From Shewanella sp. MBTL60-007 (GTDB taxonomy: Bacteria; Pseudomonadota; Gammaproteobacteria; Enterobacterales; Shewanellaceae): a stretch of 57,470 bases of DNA. The stretch spans positions 1 to 57,470 of the forward strand of contig NZ_BPET01000035.1 in the NCBI RefSeq assembly GCF_019654915.1, read 5' to 3'. The notes under the pieces are model-generated. The model ran no database searches. It worked only from the letters and a program-made list of their open reading frames with translations, and was not told the DNA's origin. The position numbers and the translations under genes were made by a program. Positions 37,173 through 47,454 of the stretch are shown in pieces; position 1 is the stretch's first letter, and each line of letters begins with the position of its first letter.

Positions 37173-37233
37173 AAAATCAACGAATTATGACTCTTATCAC
37201 TCACCACGCTCATTACCGCCACCTAATGAGTAA

Positions 37234-37614
37234 CTAAGAGAAATTAACCTCATAAGCGAGTGCCCTGCACTCTAAGTGGGCAAGACAGGACGCATAAGGA
37301 TTATCCTTTAAGCACTCCATCACCACAATGCCGTTACCGCCAATTTTATGCACCTTATACTTTAACGTCTCAATAATACTAGAGTAGATGGGTGGCGGCG
37401 TGTTAACCCTTTGGCAATAGGCTGCACTCACATCACCAATCATCTGAGAGTCGTGGTTATACACTTCTTCTGCTGTGTACTCTACTACCTGACCAGTTTG
37501 ATATTTATCAACAACCATTTCTGGCGTTAAATTGGTATTAAATTTCACCCCCTGACAGGCCGTCACCCCCATCAAAGTGGCAATTAAAAAGATAAGCTTT
37601 AATTGATTGTCCAT
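37234..37614 (-). CDS. RcsF-like outer-membrane lipoprotein
   Basis: 126 residues from an ATG with AGGA seven bases ahead. Signal peptide with lipobox VTAC (Cys20). The mature domain has four further cysteines in the RcsF order: GDVSAAYCQR, VMECLKDN, ASCLAHLEC, ending in ALAYEV. In enterobacteria RcsF senses envelope damage and two disulfides hold its fold. Core spacing and the GGNGIVVMEC strand agree with this family, but overall similarity is modest and no Rcs phosphorelay is in the window. Alternative: an unrelated small disulfide-rich lipoprotein. Confidence 0.7.
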   Translation of the reverse strand: MDNQLKLIFLIATLMGVTACQGVKFNTNLTPEMVVDKYQTGQVVEYTAEEVYNHDSQMIGDVSAAYCQRVNTPPPIYSSIIETLKYKVHKIGGNGIVVMECLKDNPYASCLAHLECRALAYEVNFS

Positions 37615-37726
37615 AATCAAATCCTGTACAAAGTATCTCCAACCTCACTTAGACTACCTACTTAGGGATTGTTACTCAAGCCACACATAAACCTACATAA
37701 GCAGCGCTATGTCAGCTCACCCGAAA

Positions 37727-37760
37727 ACAAAAAAGCCAACAACCTAAAAGGCTATTGGCT
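37727..37760 (-). terminator. Terminator of metF
   Basis: On the minus strand AGCCAA / TTGGCT outer stem, with inner partial pairing, leads into TTTTTTGTTTT, 23 bp past the stop codon. Confidence 0.75.
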
Positions 37761-37782
37761 CAATCTGAGACGTTAAGGTTCG

Positions 37783-38880
<1,098 letters not shown>

Positions 38881-38890
38881 AAAATGAAGA

Positions 38891-41284
38891 TTATTCTTGT
38901 AGTAGATCGCGACAAATATGAGCTAAGTCCGATTGTACGGCCGCTGCAGTCACTAAACGTCCCGCGCCAGGTCCGCGGATGATCAACGGGTTGTTCTGGT
39001 AGAACTCACTGCGGATCACAAACACGTTATCCCCTGGTGTTAGATTCGCATAAGGGTGAGAAATATCGACCCACTGGATCCCAACCTCAGCCTTCAGCTT
39101 ACCATCGACCTTATCTAAAGAGGCGACATACCTCAGCACCTTATCCTGCTCGGCGGCAGCCACAAACTGCTGTTGCATATCGGCATCGAGATCACCAATA
39201 CGCGCTAAAAACTGCTCTAGTGACAATTCTGCAAGGTGAGCGGGAACCAAAGATTTAAGCTCAATGTCTTCAAGCTCAATCTCAAAGCCGATCTCACGGG
39301 CGAGGATAAGTAGCTTACGCTGCATATCTCGACCAGATAGATCGTCTCTAGGATCCGGCTCGGTGATCCCTAAGCCCCTGGCTTCGATAACGAGCTCAGA
39401 GAAAGGCTTTTTCCCATCGAAGTTTTCAAATAACCAACACAGAGTACCGGAGAAAATCCCGCCAACCGCCTCAATACTGTCGCCGCTATTATGCAGATCG
39501 TTCAACGCATGCTGTACTGGTAAACCAGCCCCACAACTGGCGTTATAGCGCCAAAACAGACGACGGTTGTCCAGCTGCTGCTTCAATTCGCGATAGAAAG
39601 TTAACGGCCCTGAACCCGCTAACTTGTTTGCACTAACAACGTGAATACCACGAGCAAAAAACTCTGGATACTGCAGAGTCAGATCGGCACTGGCACTGAT
39701 ATCCAGCGCAATCACTTCATCACACTCTAAATCATGCAACTCTTCAAATAAATGGCTGTACTGCCAAGGCGTCGCGTGCTGTTCGAAGGCTTGCTTCCAA
39801 GAGTCTAGCTCAATGCCTTCATCGCTAATCAGCGCTTTACGCGAGCTCACCAAACCGACTAACTCGACGCTAGCCTCAAGCTCTTTGTTTAAAGCCGCCT
39901 TAGCGTTGCTAAACAACTCAACCCAGGCTTCGCCAATATTACCGACACCCAATAACAAGACGCCGATACGTTTACGTGGTCCTGCGCAGCGACGATGCAC
40001 TTTCTGGGTTAATAGGTTCACCTGTCCTTGAGGCACCAAGGTCACTAAGCTCATGCCATCGTTAAACAGAGGTCTAGCGTTACGGCTAAGCAGCCTAGCA
40101 AAACCACGGCGATACAAATTGGCATCGGCGCTCACTAGCGCAACTAAACCAAGATCTTCGGTGATCTTAATATTACTCACACCTAATGCATCTCGATTAA
40201 CATCTAACAATGCTAATACCTGCTTCTGGTTTTCTAGAGTAACCGTTAACTCAACACGGCCCTGAGCCAACTCCCAGTGAGCAAGTGGATTTAGCCCAGT
40301 TTCCTCAAGCAGTTCAATAAGTTGACCAAAATCAGTCTTAAGCTCAAAGTTAAACAGCGCAACGCTACTTAGATTGGTGACAACCGGCGCACTCGCGGAT
40401 GAACTCTTTGGCGCAATCAAGGTAAAGTCGGTATGGGAGGCGTAACTTGAGCGAACTGCAAGACTCACTTGAGTATCAAACAAGGGTTGCAGGGTTCGAT
40501 TATGCAATACCGGCGAACCTAAGTGTGCCAAACGGTTAGCTTCGGCTAACGAGAGACTACTGAGAAGCTTTGCATCATTGATCTTATTCGGATCGGCGTT
40601 AAACACCCCCTCAACATCGGTCCAGATAGTCACACGCTCGATATCTGCCAAGCTGGCGATCAAGGTGGCGCTAAAGTCGGAGCCGTTACGCCCAAGTAGT
40701 AAGGTATCACCACGCTCATTGGCACAGATAAAACCCGTTATGATGAGGCGTTCATTGGGGTGTGTTTCGGTCATGGTGTGAACGCGCTGGCGAGATTCCT
40801 GCAGGCGGATCTGCGGCACGGCGGCCTCATCGGCGATCAACAGCGTACGCGCATCGACATCGGATGCAGCTACACCAGACTCGCGCAGTAGCGCCGCCAA
40901 TAGGCGTGCAGACCAACGCTCACCAAAGCTTACCACTTGGTTACTCTGATAATCATTAATCGACTCTAATGATAGCAGACTGATCAGCTGCGCCTTATCG
41001 TTAGAGAGGCGCTCTCTTAAGGAGCGAGCCTGTTCATTTGAGAGCAACTGCTCAATCAAATTTTGCTGAAAACTGATCAGTGTTTGTAGCTCTTCTTGCC
41101 ACAGCTGTTTAGTCGTACTCAACTCGAGTAACTTATACAAGAAGTTGGTGCTTTTACCTGCCGCAGAGACCACAACTAAATCATCGCTGTGACCGTGAGT
41201 CAGCAGAATATGAGCAACGCGACGGTAACAGTCTGCATCCGCAAGACTTGAGCCACCAAATTTATGTAAGTGACAGCGTGCCAT
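38891..41284 (-). CDS. metL: Bifunctional aspartokinase II / homoserine dehydrogenase II
   Basis: 797 residues. Aspartokinase occupies 1-450: HKFGGSSLADADCYRRV with the KFGGSS motif, GRNGSDFSATLIASL and TDVEGVFNADP. The homoserine dehydrogenase half starts about 455 with the NAD(P) loop GVLLLGVGNIGEAWVELF, then VVSANKLAGSG and GAVGGIFSGT-type residues (AVGGIFSGTLCWLFENF) and GLGITEPDPRDDLSGRDMQRK. It supplies homoserine for methionine; unlike ThrA it is controlled by repression rather than threonine feedback. It follows metB by 15 bp, as in enterobacterial metBL. Confidence 0.95.
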   Translation of the reverse strand: MARCHLHKFGGSSLADADCYRRVAHILLTHGHSDDLVVVSAAGKSTNFLYKLLELSTTKQLWQEELQTLISFQQNLIEQLLSNEQARSLRERLSNDKAQLISLLSLESINDYQSNQVVSFGERWSARLLAALLRESGVAASDVDARTLLIADEAAVPQIRLQESRQRVHTMTETHPNERLIITGFICANERGDTLLLGRNGSDFSATLIASLADIERVTIWTDVEGVFNADPNKINDAKLLSSLSLAEANRLAHLGSPVLHNRTLQPLFDTQVSLAVRSSYASHTDFTLIAPKSSSASAPVVTNLSSVALFNFELKTDFGQLIELLEETGLNPLAHWELAQGRVELTVTLENQKQVLALLDVNRDALGVSNIKITEDLGLVALVSADANLYRRGFARLLSRNARPLFNDGMSLVTLVPQGQVNLLTQKVHRRCAGPRKRIGVLLLGVGNIGEAWVELFSNAKAALNKELEASVELVGLVSSRKALISDEGIELDSWKQAFEQHATPWQYSHLFEELHDLECDEVIALDISASADLTLQYPEFFARGIHVVSANKLAGSGPLTFYRELKQQLDNRRLFWRYNASCGAGLPVQHALNDLHNSGDSIEAVGGIFSGTLCWLFENFDGKKPFSELVIEARGLGITEPDPRDDLSGRDMQRKLLILAREIGFEIELEDIELKSLVPAHLAELSLEQFLARIGDLDADMQQQFVAAAEQDKVLRYVASLDKVDGKLKAEVGIQWVDISHPYANLTPGDNVFVIRSEFYQNNPLIIRGPGAGRLVTAAAVQSDLAHICRDLLQE

Positions 41285-41299
41285 CGTATACCCCTTTAA

Positions 41300-42460
41300 T
41301 TAACAAGCGGCTGCAGCATTAAGCGCAGCTTCAATATCGGCAACAAGATCATCGGCATCTTCGATACCTACAGAAAGTCGGATAAGCGTATCATTAACGC
41401 CCGCCTCAGCCCGAGCCTCTGGCTCCATCGCTCTGTGTGTCATAGTTGCTGGCACAGCCACTAGACTCTCAACACCACCAAGGCTTTCTGCTACCGAAAA
41501 ATAGTTAAGATTTTTTAAGAATCCGACCAACTGCGCTTCGCCACCCTTAAGCTCAAAGCTCAACATGGCACCAAAGCCCTTTTGCTGTTTAGCCGCAATT
41601 TCATGACCCGGATGCTCTTTAAGTCCCGGGTAGTATATCTTGGACACAGCCTGATGGTTAATAAGGGTATCAAGAATTCGCTGTGCATTCGCCTGATGTT
41701 CGCGAATTCGTACTGCAAGTGTACGAATTCCGCGCAAAGTGAGATAACTGTCAAATGCTGAGCCCGTTAGTCCTAGCGTATTTGACCACCAATGCAGCAG
41801 TTCACCCAGCTCAGGGTCTTTCGCCACAACCGCTCCCCCCACCACATCACTGTGACCATTAATATATTTGGTAGTGGAATGGATCACTATATCGGCACCC
41901 AATAGTAGCGGTTGCTGCAGTACTGGCGAGAGGAAAGTGTTGTCGACAACCACCAATGCGCCGACTTCATGACTGGCAGTGCTGATAGCTTCAATATCAA
42001 CCACACGCAGCAGCGGGTTCGATGGCGTCTCCAGCCAAACCATCTTAGGTTTCTGGGCTATCGCTTGATTCAACGCCTGCGAGTCGGTTTGATCGACCAC
42101 CAATAACTTAAACTGGCCTTTCTTAGCCAAATTGGTAAATAGACGGTAGCTGCCTCCATAACAGTCATGGGGCACGACAAGCAGATCATCAGGTCCTAAC
42201 AAGCTCGTCGCTAAGGTGATTGCCGCCATCCCTGTACAGGTGACGATACCTGTAGCGCCTTTTTCCAACTCGGCAATTGCATCACCTAATATGGAACGTG
42301 TTGGATTACCTGAGCGACTATAGTCAAAGTCTCTTGGATTCTTATGGCCGTCAAAAGAGTAGTTAGTAGAAAGATAAATTGGTGGTACAACTGCGCCGTG
42401 CTGGCTGTCGGACTCAATTCCTTGACGTACCGCCGCAGTGGCGAGTTTACGCTCAGTCAT
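41300..42460 (-). CDS. metB: Cystathionine gamma-synthase
   Basis: 386 residues, matching E. coli MetB in length. This PLP enzyme joins O-succinylhomoserine and cysteine. PLP lysine is K198 in HSTTKYINGHSDVVGG. Other family motifs: YSRSGNPTR, GMAAITLATSLL, HDCYGGSYRLF, WLETPSNPLLRVVDI, VVDNTFLSPVLQQPL, and SLGGVESLVAVPATMTHR. ATG preceded by AAAGGAG on the minus strand. First gene of metBL, divergent from metJ across a region with two MetJ-box arrays. Confidence 0.95.
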   Translation of the reverse strand: MTERKLATAAVRQGIESDSQHGAVVPPIYLSTNYSFDGHKNPRDFDYSRSGNPTRSILGDAIAELEKGATGIVTCTGMAAITLATSLLGPDDLLVVPHDCYGGSYRLFTNLAKKGQFKLLVVDQTDSQALNQAIAQKPKMVWLETPSNPLLRVVDIEAISTASHEVGALVVVDNTFLSPVLQQPLLLGADIVIHSTTKYINGHSDVVGGAVVAKDPELGELLHWWSNTLGLTGSAFDSYLTLRGIRTLAVRIREHQANAQRILDTLINHQAVSKIYYPGLKEHPGHEIAAKQQKGFGAMLSFELKGGEAQLVGFLKNLNYFSVAESLGGVESLVAVPATMTHRAMEPEARAEAGVNDTLIRLSVGIEDADDLVADIEAALNAAAAC

Positions 42461-42493
42461 GTACTACTCCTTTGCTATTATTTTTTGGCCAAG

Positions 42494-42517
42494 AGATGTC
42501 TGGACGTCTAAATGTAC
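42494..42517. promoter_or_regulatory. MetJ operator next to metB
   Basis: Three consecutive eight-base boxes AGATGTCT, GGACGTCT and AAATGTAC, 34 bp upstream of the metB start. The middle one matches the consensus in seven of eight bases. Confidence 0.85.
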
Positions 42518-42546
42518 CTAAGCACTCCCCCGCCGTCAACCATTTT

Positions 42547-42570
42547 AGACGTTTAGACGTCCATGCATAT
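42547..42570. promoter_or_regulatory. MetJ operator next to metJ
   Basis: Boxes AGACGTTT, AGACGTCC and a weak ATGCATAT. It starts 53 bp from the start of the first array (five helical turns) and 124 bp before the metJ ATG, suiting autorepression of metJ and added repression of metB. Confidence 0.83.
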
Positions 42571-42670
42571 GGAAATCTATTTGCAATTGTCATAAATAAG
42601 AGGCAATAATTTGACTGCACAATTTAAAGGGTTAAAATCTGCCCCGAATTTTGAAATAACAGGTGAGTCA

Positions 42671-42985
42671 ATGACTGAGTGGAATGGCGATTATATCAGC
42701 CCCTATGCTGAACACGGCAAAAAGAATGAGCAAGTGAAAAAAATTACTGTCTCCATTCCTTTGAAAGTACTTAAAGTGCTTACCGATGAGCGTACACGCC
42801 GCCAAGTAAATAACTTGCGTCACGCCACTAATAGTGAGCTGCTATGTGAAGCCTTCTTACATGCGTACACAGGCCAACCACTACCAAACGACGAAGATCT
42901 TACCAAAGATAAACCCGACAGCATGCCTGCTGAGGTTAAGCGTTTGATGGATGAGATGGGTATTGAGTGGGAAGAACTTGAATAA
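42671..42985 (+). CDS. metJ: Methionine repressor MetJ
   Basis: 104 residues, almost identical in its first 75 to E. coli Met[17 protein letters not shown], then the beta-strand DNA-reading segment [36 protein letters not shown] and [16 protein letters not shown]. This ribbon-helix-helix repressor binds met boxes with S-adenosylmethionine as corepressor. The frame stays open to 42611, but the ATG at 42671 with AGGTGAG ahead gives the conserved N-terminus. The last 25 residues diverge from E. coli. Confidence 0.97.
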   Translation: MTEWNGDYISPYAEHGKKNEQVKKITVSIPLKVLKVLTDERTRRQVNNLRHATNSELLCEAFLHAYTGQPLPNDEDLTKDKPDSMPAEVKRLMDEMGIEWEELE

Positions 42986-43015
42986 TCTTCATCGATTATC
43001 AGTAAACAAGATCTC

Positions 43016-43051
43016 CAGATAAGGACTGCTAAGCAGTCCTTATCTGTTTTT
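43016..43051 (+). terminator. Terminator of metJ
   Basis: A 14-bp perfect stem (CAGATAAGGACTGC and its complement) with a TAA loop, then TTTTT, 30 bp after the stop codon. Confidence 0.93.
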
Positions 43052-43077
43052 GGCCGAATGAAACTAACAAAACACCA

Positions 43078-43872
43078 ATGTTCAAACCGAGCACGGAGTA
43101 CTCTCTGAGCTCTACTTTAGCCCAGATGGCTGGATACCTAATGATAGATCCCGTTACACTACTACTCGCTTCACTCATTATCTTTTGTGGCGCACTGACC
43201 CAAAGCCTGATTGGGTTTGGTCTAGCCGTTGTTGCCAGCCCTCTACTCTATATCGTCGATCCTAGCTTGGTTCCGGCCCCCGTCATCATGATGGGCTTTT
43301 CAATAGCACTACTGACTTTATTTAGGGAACGAGGCCAGCTCGAGTTCAATGGCCTACAATATGCGTTATTGGGCCGCATTCCAGGGGGAATATTAGGTGC
43401 AACCCTGATTTTAGTTGCGCCACAGCCGATCTTGGGTCTTGCGATTGCCGCAATTGTGGCTTTAGCCGTTGGCCTGAGCCTAATGAAGCTGAGTATTCCA
43501 GTAAACCGATTCAGCCTGTTTATCGCAGGTGTATTGTCTGGCATCTTCGGCAATATCGCCGCGATTGGTGGCCCGCCTCTAGCCATCTTGTTATCGGGTA
43601 AAGATGCAGGGCAATTTCGCGCCGCCCTCTCCGCCTTTTTCATCTTTAGTTCGATGATCGCTTTGATCATTTTGGCACTTGCAGGCCTGCTAACCCTAGA
43701 GCATTTTTATATCTCTTTGATGTTACTGCCGTCAGTCATCTTGGGCTATCTTGTGGCAGGACGCTTGGTTGGCCGAGTAGACAAACAAAAAACCAGAGCG
43801 TTAACTCTGGCTTTATGTGGGGTCAGTGCGCTAATCCTTACGATCAAATCGACTATCGAGTTAATCGGCTAA
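43078..43872 (+). CDS. TSUP-family (TauE/SafE) membrane permease
   Basis: 264 residues with about eight transmembrane helices. The first repeat reads LASLIIFCGALTQSLIGFGLAVVASPLLY and the second has GVLSGIFGNIAAIGGPPLAILLSG, the paired SGxxGxxxxxGGPP-type loops of the TauE/SafE family, which moves sulfite, sulfonates or organic acids. The substrate is not predictable. An internal ATG at 43141 (MIDPVTLLLA) would start just before the first helix and may be the true start; neither has a good ribosome binding site. Adjacent to metJ but beyond its terminator. Convergent with the next gene, 9 bp apart. Confidence 0.83.
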   Translation: MFKPSTEYSLSSTLAQMAGYLMIDPVTLLLASLIIFCGALTQSLIGFGLAVVASPLLYIVDPSLVPAPVIMMGFSIALLTLFRERGQLEFNGLQYALLGRIPGGILGATLILVAPQPILGLAIAAIVALAVGLSLMKLSIPVNRFSLFIAGVLSGIFGNIAAIGGPPLAILLSGKDAGQFRAALSAFFIFSSMIALIILALAGLLTLEHFYISLMLLPSVILGYLVAGRLVGRVDKQKTRALTLALCGVSALILTIKSTIELIG

Positions 43873-43881
43873 CGGTAACGA

Positions 43882-45075
43882 CTAGAAATGGTAGGAGGTT
43901 TGCAGTACGCCTCCTACAGCATTGTCATCACCGAACATACCGGTAAAATCTAAGAAAAATGATTCACCAAACGCAAAGCCAGTCCCCAAAGAGTAGAGGT
44001 TAGCGGTAGAGTCTTTCATATCATGACGATAACCGAGTCGTAATGCCATCCAGTCAAAGGCTCTTACTTCGCCACCTAGACGCCAGTATTGAGTACCGTC
44101 TAGCTCTTTAAACCTTTTGTTTTCAATTAGATCTACATCTGTCGTTACCGATACTCGATTCCAATCATAGGCTACGCCAGCGGTCACTAGAGGCTCTACG
44201 CTATAAGTAAACTTCTGCCCCTCAACTTCAATGGTATCCACCTCTTGGCTGATCAGGTTTCGCCCTGATAGACCAAGAGTTAAGCCATCGAATGGCTGCA
44301 TGGCGACACCGATATCTAAATTAAAATTAGTCTCATCATTGCGATACTTTGCATCATCAAAATCGCTAGCATCGAAGTTATTCGCGTTGGCGATATAGTT
44401 ATAAGTGTCTATTCGCTGTAACTTAGGTGATATTCCAACTGAGATAGGCATATTTACAATAGATAGTGGGAAACTTAAGGCAACACCAAGATCCGATACT
44501 GCCCCGCCAACTACTTGCCCCTGAGAGTCCAGATCGCTGACCTCGGGAGGATTGTTAGGATCGAGATTATTGAGGGTATCGATATCCGACTGAGCAATGT
44601 CGGCCACGCCAACAGCGTTAACGTAGCTCTTATAGAAAATTGCCATCGGCATTCTCTGGTAGGGAATGGCAATGCTGAAACCAAGTCCAGCACTTGCGTA
44701 AGCTGAACTGCCTTTAAGAGACTCGATGTCGCCGACCAGATCGTCACGAAACTCGGCAATATCGTCACTGTTCTCAGCATCAATTGCCGCTTCTAGGGCA
44801 TCGTAAGAATCAATCAAAGAGTCGAACTTATCTATCATATCGTCACTGTCGGCCGCATCAACGCCCAATACAGGAAGTAGCAATACTGTAGAGTTGTCTT
44901 TATGAGCATTAATCGCAAGCAGAGCAGGGTTAACGAAGGCCGCACCTTCTTTGTTTGAAGCCGCCACGCCTGCACCGCCCATCGCATCGCTACGCGCCTC
45001 ATAATATTCCTGCCCAGCATTAGCCAAAAAGCAGGGAAATAAAGCGCAAGCCAGTGCAATTTTCTGTAATTTCAT
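43882..45075 (-). CDS. TraF-like (TraF_2) outer-membrane protein
   Basis: 397 residues. Signal peptide KLQKIALACALFPCFLANA, then EYYEARSDAMGGAGVAASNKEGAAFVNPALL, the N-terminal plug-like pattern of conjugal transfer TraF_2 and FadL/OmpP1-type barrels. Many alternating hydrophobic strands follow (FNLDIGVAMQPFDGLTLGLSGRNLI, WRLGGEVRAFDWMALRLGYRHDM) and the end is LQTSYHF with C-terminal aromatic residue. An acidic insert lies at about 80-115. ATG with AAGGGTGG ahead; a GTG three codons earlier is the other option. No conjugation genes are near, so the name is only a family label. Confidence 0.8.
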   Translation of the reverse strand: MKLQKIALACALFPCFLANAGQEYYEARSDAMGGAGVAASNKEGAAFVNPALLAINAHKDNSTVLLLPVLGVDAADSDDMIDKFDSLIDSYDALEAAIDAENSDDIAEFRDDLVGDIESLKGSSAYASAGLGFSIAIPYQRMPMAIFYKSYVNAVGVADIAQSDIDTLNNLDPNNPPEVSDLDSQGQVVGGAVSDLGVALSFPLSIVNMPISVGISPKLQRIDTYNYIANANNFDASDFDDAKYRNDETNFNLDIGVAMQPFDGLTLGLSGRNLISQEVDTIEVEGQKFTYSVEPLVTAGVAYDWNRVSVTTDVDLIENKRFKELDGTQYWRLGGEVRAFDWMALRLGYRHDMKDSTANLYSLGTGFAFGESFFLDFTGMFGDDNAVGGVLQTSYHF

Positions 45076-45273
45076 CCATTCCACCCTTTTTATGTCCTTA
45101 ACGTTCTAAGCGGCAATACGGCTCAAATCGAAAAAAGGTTATTTTGTTCTTAAAGTATTCTAAGACAAAATCGAATAAAACGGAGGCAAACTTAACACTA
45201 AACACACACTTTCATAGCAATTAGTTCAAAAGATTGATAACAAAAACCGATGCAGCCTGAAGCGAACCGCTAT

Positions 45274-46188
45274 TTAAGCATCTGGCAATTCAACATATTT
45301 CATAAAGTTTTGCGTGGCAAAATCAATAAACTGCTTCAGCCTAGCTGGCTGATATTGATCTCTGTTATAGAGCAGATAGAGTGGTGTATCGGAGATAGTC
45401 CAATCATCAAACAGGTGCACCAAGGTACCAGCGTTAAGCTCTGCACTGCAGTAGATCTCCGGCAGACGTACAATACCATTTCCCGCCAAGGCACTACTTT
45501 TCATCACTCTGCCATTCTTACATAGCAAGGCCCCCGTGATGGTAACCTCGGTCTTCTGGGTTTTATCGGAACGACGATGATAGTTCCAGTGGTAAACTGA
45601 CCCCGTAACACAGGCGTGATGCTTAAGATCTTTTGGATGCTCCGGTCTTCCATGCCTGGTGATATAACCTGGCGATGCCAAGGTACAATTGGCAATATCC
45701 ATCAGCTTTCTGGCCACTAAACCTGAGTCCTCAAGCTCACCCATCCTAAAGACGAGATCAAACTCATCGAGCACCAAATCAACTCGCTGACTGCTAAAGT
45801 CGAGATGAATTTGAATATTAGGGTGCAGAGTCATAAAGTCGTTAACCAGTTGATTAACGATCTCCTCACCGATATAGCCCCCAACACAGTTGATATTAAT
45901 CTTCCCCTGCAGGTTATGGGCATCATCAACGGTTTTTGCGACTGCTTGCTCCATGATATCTAATGCGTGTCGACAGCGTTCATAAAAAAACATGCCTTGC
46001 TCAGTTAACCGTTGCGCCCTAGTCGTGCGAGTGATCAGGGTGACCCCTAAGTAGCGTTCTAACTGAGTCAACTGTTTAGAAAGGTGCGAGCGAGAACAAC
46101 CGAGCTTTTCGGCAGCAAGGGTAAAACTGCCCTTTTCCGCAATCACGGTAAAAGCCCGTACATCTGCTAAATTTAGGTCTTGGTACAT
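45274..46188 (-). CDS. LysR-family transcriptional regulator
   Basis: 304 residues. N-terminal winged helix DVRAFTVIAEKGSFTLAAEKLGCSRSHLSKQLTQLERYLGVTLITRTTR (7-55), then the two-lobe effector domain starting about residue 90 (GKININCVGGYIGEEIVNQLVNDFM). It belongs to the group close to AaeR/DsdC-like LysR proteins with a DFSSQRVDLVLDEFDLVFRMG segment. Divergent from the SDR gene at 46331 across 142 bp, so this enzyme gene is its probable target. Inducer unknown. Confidence 0.92.
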   Translation of the reverse strand: MYQDLNLADVRAFTVIAEKGSFTLAAEKLGCSRSHLSKQLTQLERYLGVTLITRTTRAQRLTEQGMFFYERCRHALDIMEQAVAKTVDDAHNLQGKININCVGGYIGEEIVNQLVNDFMTLHPNIQIHLDFSSQRVDLVLDEFDLVFRMGELEDSGLVARKLMDIANCTLASPGYITRHGRPEHPKDLKHHACVTGSVYHWNYHRRSDKTQKTEVTITGALLCKNGRVMKSSALAGNGIVRLPEIYCSAELNAGTLVHLFDDWTISDTPLYLLYNRDQYQPARLKQFIDFATQNFMKYVELPDA

Positions 46189-46330
46189 AAATAGAAACTC
46201 GTTTTGGCTTAATAAACAGAGGTAGATTAGGAGTTATATGTAAACAATCATATTCTCTGTAGATTATATATCAACAATATTAGCTTGGTTAGAATACTTA
46301 CCAACAAAGACCCCCTTATTTGAGGCTGAT

Positions 46331-47050
46331 ATGAAACAACTAATCGTTATTACAGGTGCATCTTCTGGTATTGGCGCGGCGATGGCGAAAGCTTTCAGCG
46401 CAAAAGGCCACCCACTACTGCTATTGGCACGTCGCATTGAGCCTATGCAAGCACTAGGCTTAGATAACTGCCTAGCCGTTAGTGTAGATGTGACCGATGC
46501 AGACGCCATGAAAGCGGCTATTGCTACCGCTGAAGCACAGTTTGGTCCAGTTGGCTGCTTAATCAATAACGCTGGTGTAATGTTACTCGGCGCCGCAGAT
46601 GTTCAAGATCCTGCAGAGTGGAGCCGTATGCTAAACATCAATGTGATGGGCGTACTAAACGGTATTCACGCTGTACTTGCCGATATGAAAGCGCGCAAGA
46701 CGGGTACAATCATCAACGTCAGCTCAATCGCAGGCCGCAAGACTTTCCCGAACCACTCTGCGTACTGCGCAACCAAGTTTGCAGTACATGCATTGACCGA
46801 GAACATTCGTGAAGAGGTGGCGATGGATGATGTACGCATGATCACAATCGCGCCAGGTGCCGTAGAAACTGAACTACTGAGCCACACCACTAACGATGAT
46901 ATCAAGGCGGGTTATGAAGATTGGAAACAGCATATGGGCGGTGTCATTGCACCAGAAACCATTGCCGAAGCAGCACTGTTTGCCTTTGAGCAACCACAAA
47001 GTGTATGTGTACGTGAAATCGTATTAGCGGCAACGCGTCAAGAGCCATAA
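46331..47050 (+). CDS. Short-chain dehydrogenase/reductase
   Basis: 239 residues, classical SDR. Cofactor loop TGASSGIGAAMAKAF (9-23), NNAG at about 77-80, active-site Ser in INVSSIAG, and Tyr/Lys in YCATKFAV (YxxxK). The TG...R pattern after the first strand (LLLARR) favours NADP. It resembles YdfG/serine dehydrogenase-like and generic oxidoreductases; the substrate is unknown. GAGG lies five bases before the ATG. The divergent LysR gene is the likely regulator. Confidence 0.92.
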   Translation: MKQLIVITGASSGIGAAMAKAFSAKGHPLLLLARRIEPMQALGLDNCLAVSVDVTDADAMKAAIATAEAQFGPVGCLINNAGVMLLGAADVQDPAEWSRMLNINVMGVLNGIHAVLADMKARKTGTIINVSSIAGRKTFPNHSAYCATKFAVHALTENIREEVAMDDVRMITIAPGAVETELLSHTTNDDIKAGYEDWKQHMGGVIAPETIAEAALFAFEQPQSVCVREIVLAATRQEP

Positions 47051-47086
47051 GCTCAGTTAATTGCCACAGCTTCACCTGTTCATCAA

Positions 47087-47116
47087 GGCCCTTTCAGCTA
47101 TGCTGACAGGGCTTTT
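47087..47116 (+). terminator. Terminator of the SDR gene
   Basis: GCCCTTTCAGC / GCTGACAGGGC stem with one internal mismatch and loop TAT, followed by TTTTTG, 36 bp after the stop codon. Confidence 0.85.
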
Positions 47117-47172
47117 TGTTTACCAAAAATCAACCCTCTCATATCACTTTAGTAATAGTTAAAAATCAGAAG

Positions 47173-47188
47173 TGTGATCTAGATCTGC
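47173..47188. promoter_or_regulatory. CRP-type site upstream of the tetrathionate cluster
   Basis: TGTGATCTAGATCTGC agrees with the ideal palindrome TGTGA-TCTAGA-TCACA at 13 of 16 positions, the left arm and spacer being perfect. It lies about 265 bp before the first gene, so a distal promoter is implied. In Shewanella, CRP activates many anaerobic respiration genes. Confidence 0.6.
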
Positions 47189-47275
47189 AACAAAAATAGC
47201 CCACTTTGCAATTAAAAAACCACCAGCAACAAATAAAATCCAATTTAATCAACAGAATAAATCATCGAAAAGTAC

Positions 47276-47318
47276 TCAATTAGATTTTATTCAATGATAT
47301 TTATATCAATTAGATTTT
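47276..47318. repeat. Direct repeat upstream of the tetrathionate cluster
   Basis: The 13-mer TCAATTAGATTTT occurs at 47276-47288 and 47306-47318, exactly 30 bp apart, on one helix face. Two tandem sites for a response regulator are one possible reading. No such repeat is seen elsewhere in the window. Confidence 0.45.
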
Positions 47319-47454
47319 TATCATGAATATGATCAAGCTCAACAATTAAACCAGTCCACCTTGCTAACTTTAATAACAAGGCAGAAGCATTTTTGGAACA
47401 CTCTGCTAACCCGCAAAGGACGGCGTAATACTATACAAAAAGAGTAAGGAATTG

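Noticed and set aside
42461..42670. SAM or T-box riboswitch in front of metB/metJ
   Set aside because: The region is fully explained by MetJ boxes and shows no conserved riboswitch helices.
43882..45075. Conjugation system implied by the TraF-like label
   Set aside because: No other transfer genes are near; the protein has the features of a chromosomal outer-membrane barrel.
47320..47336. FNR box in front of the monoheme cytochrome gene
   Set aside because: ATCAA is present, but the other arm matches at only three of five positions.
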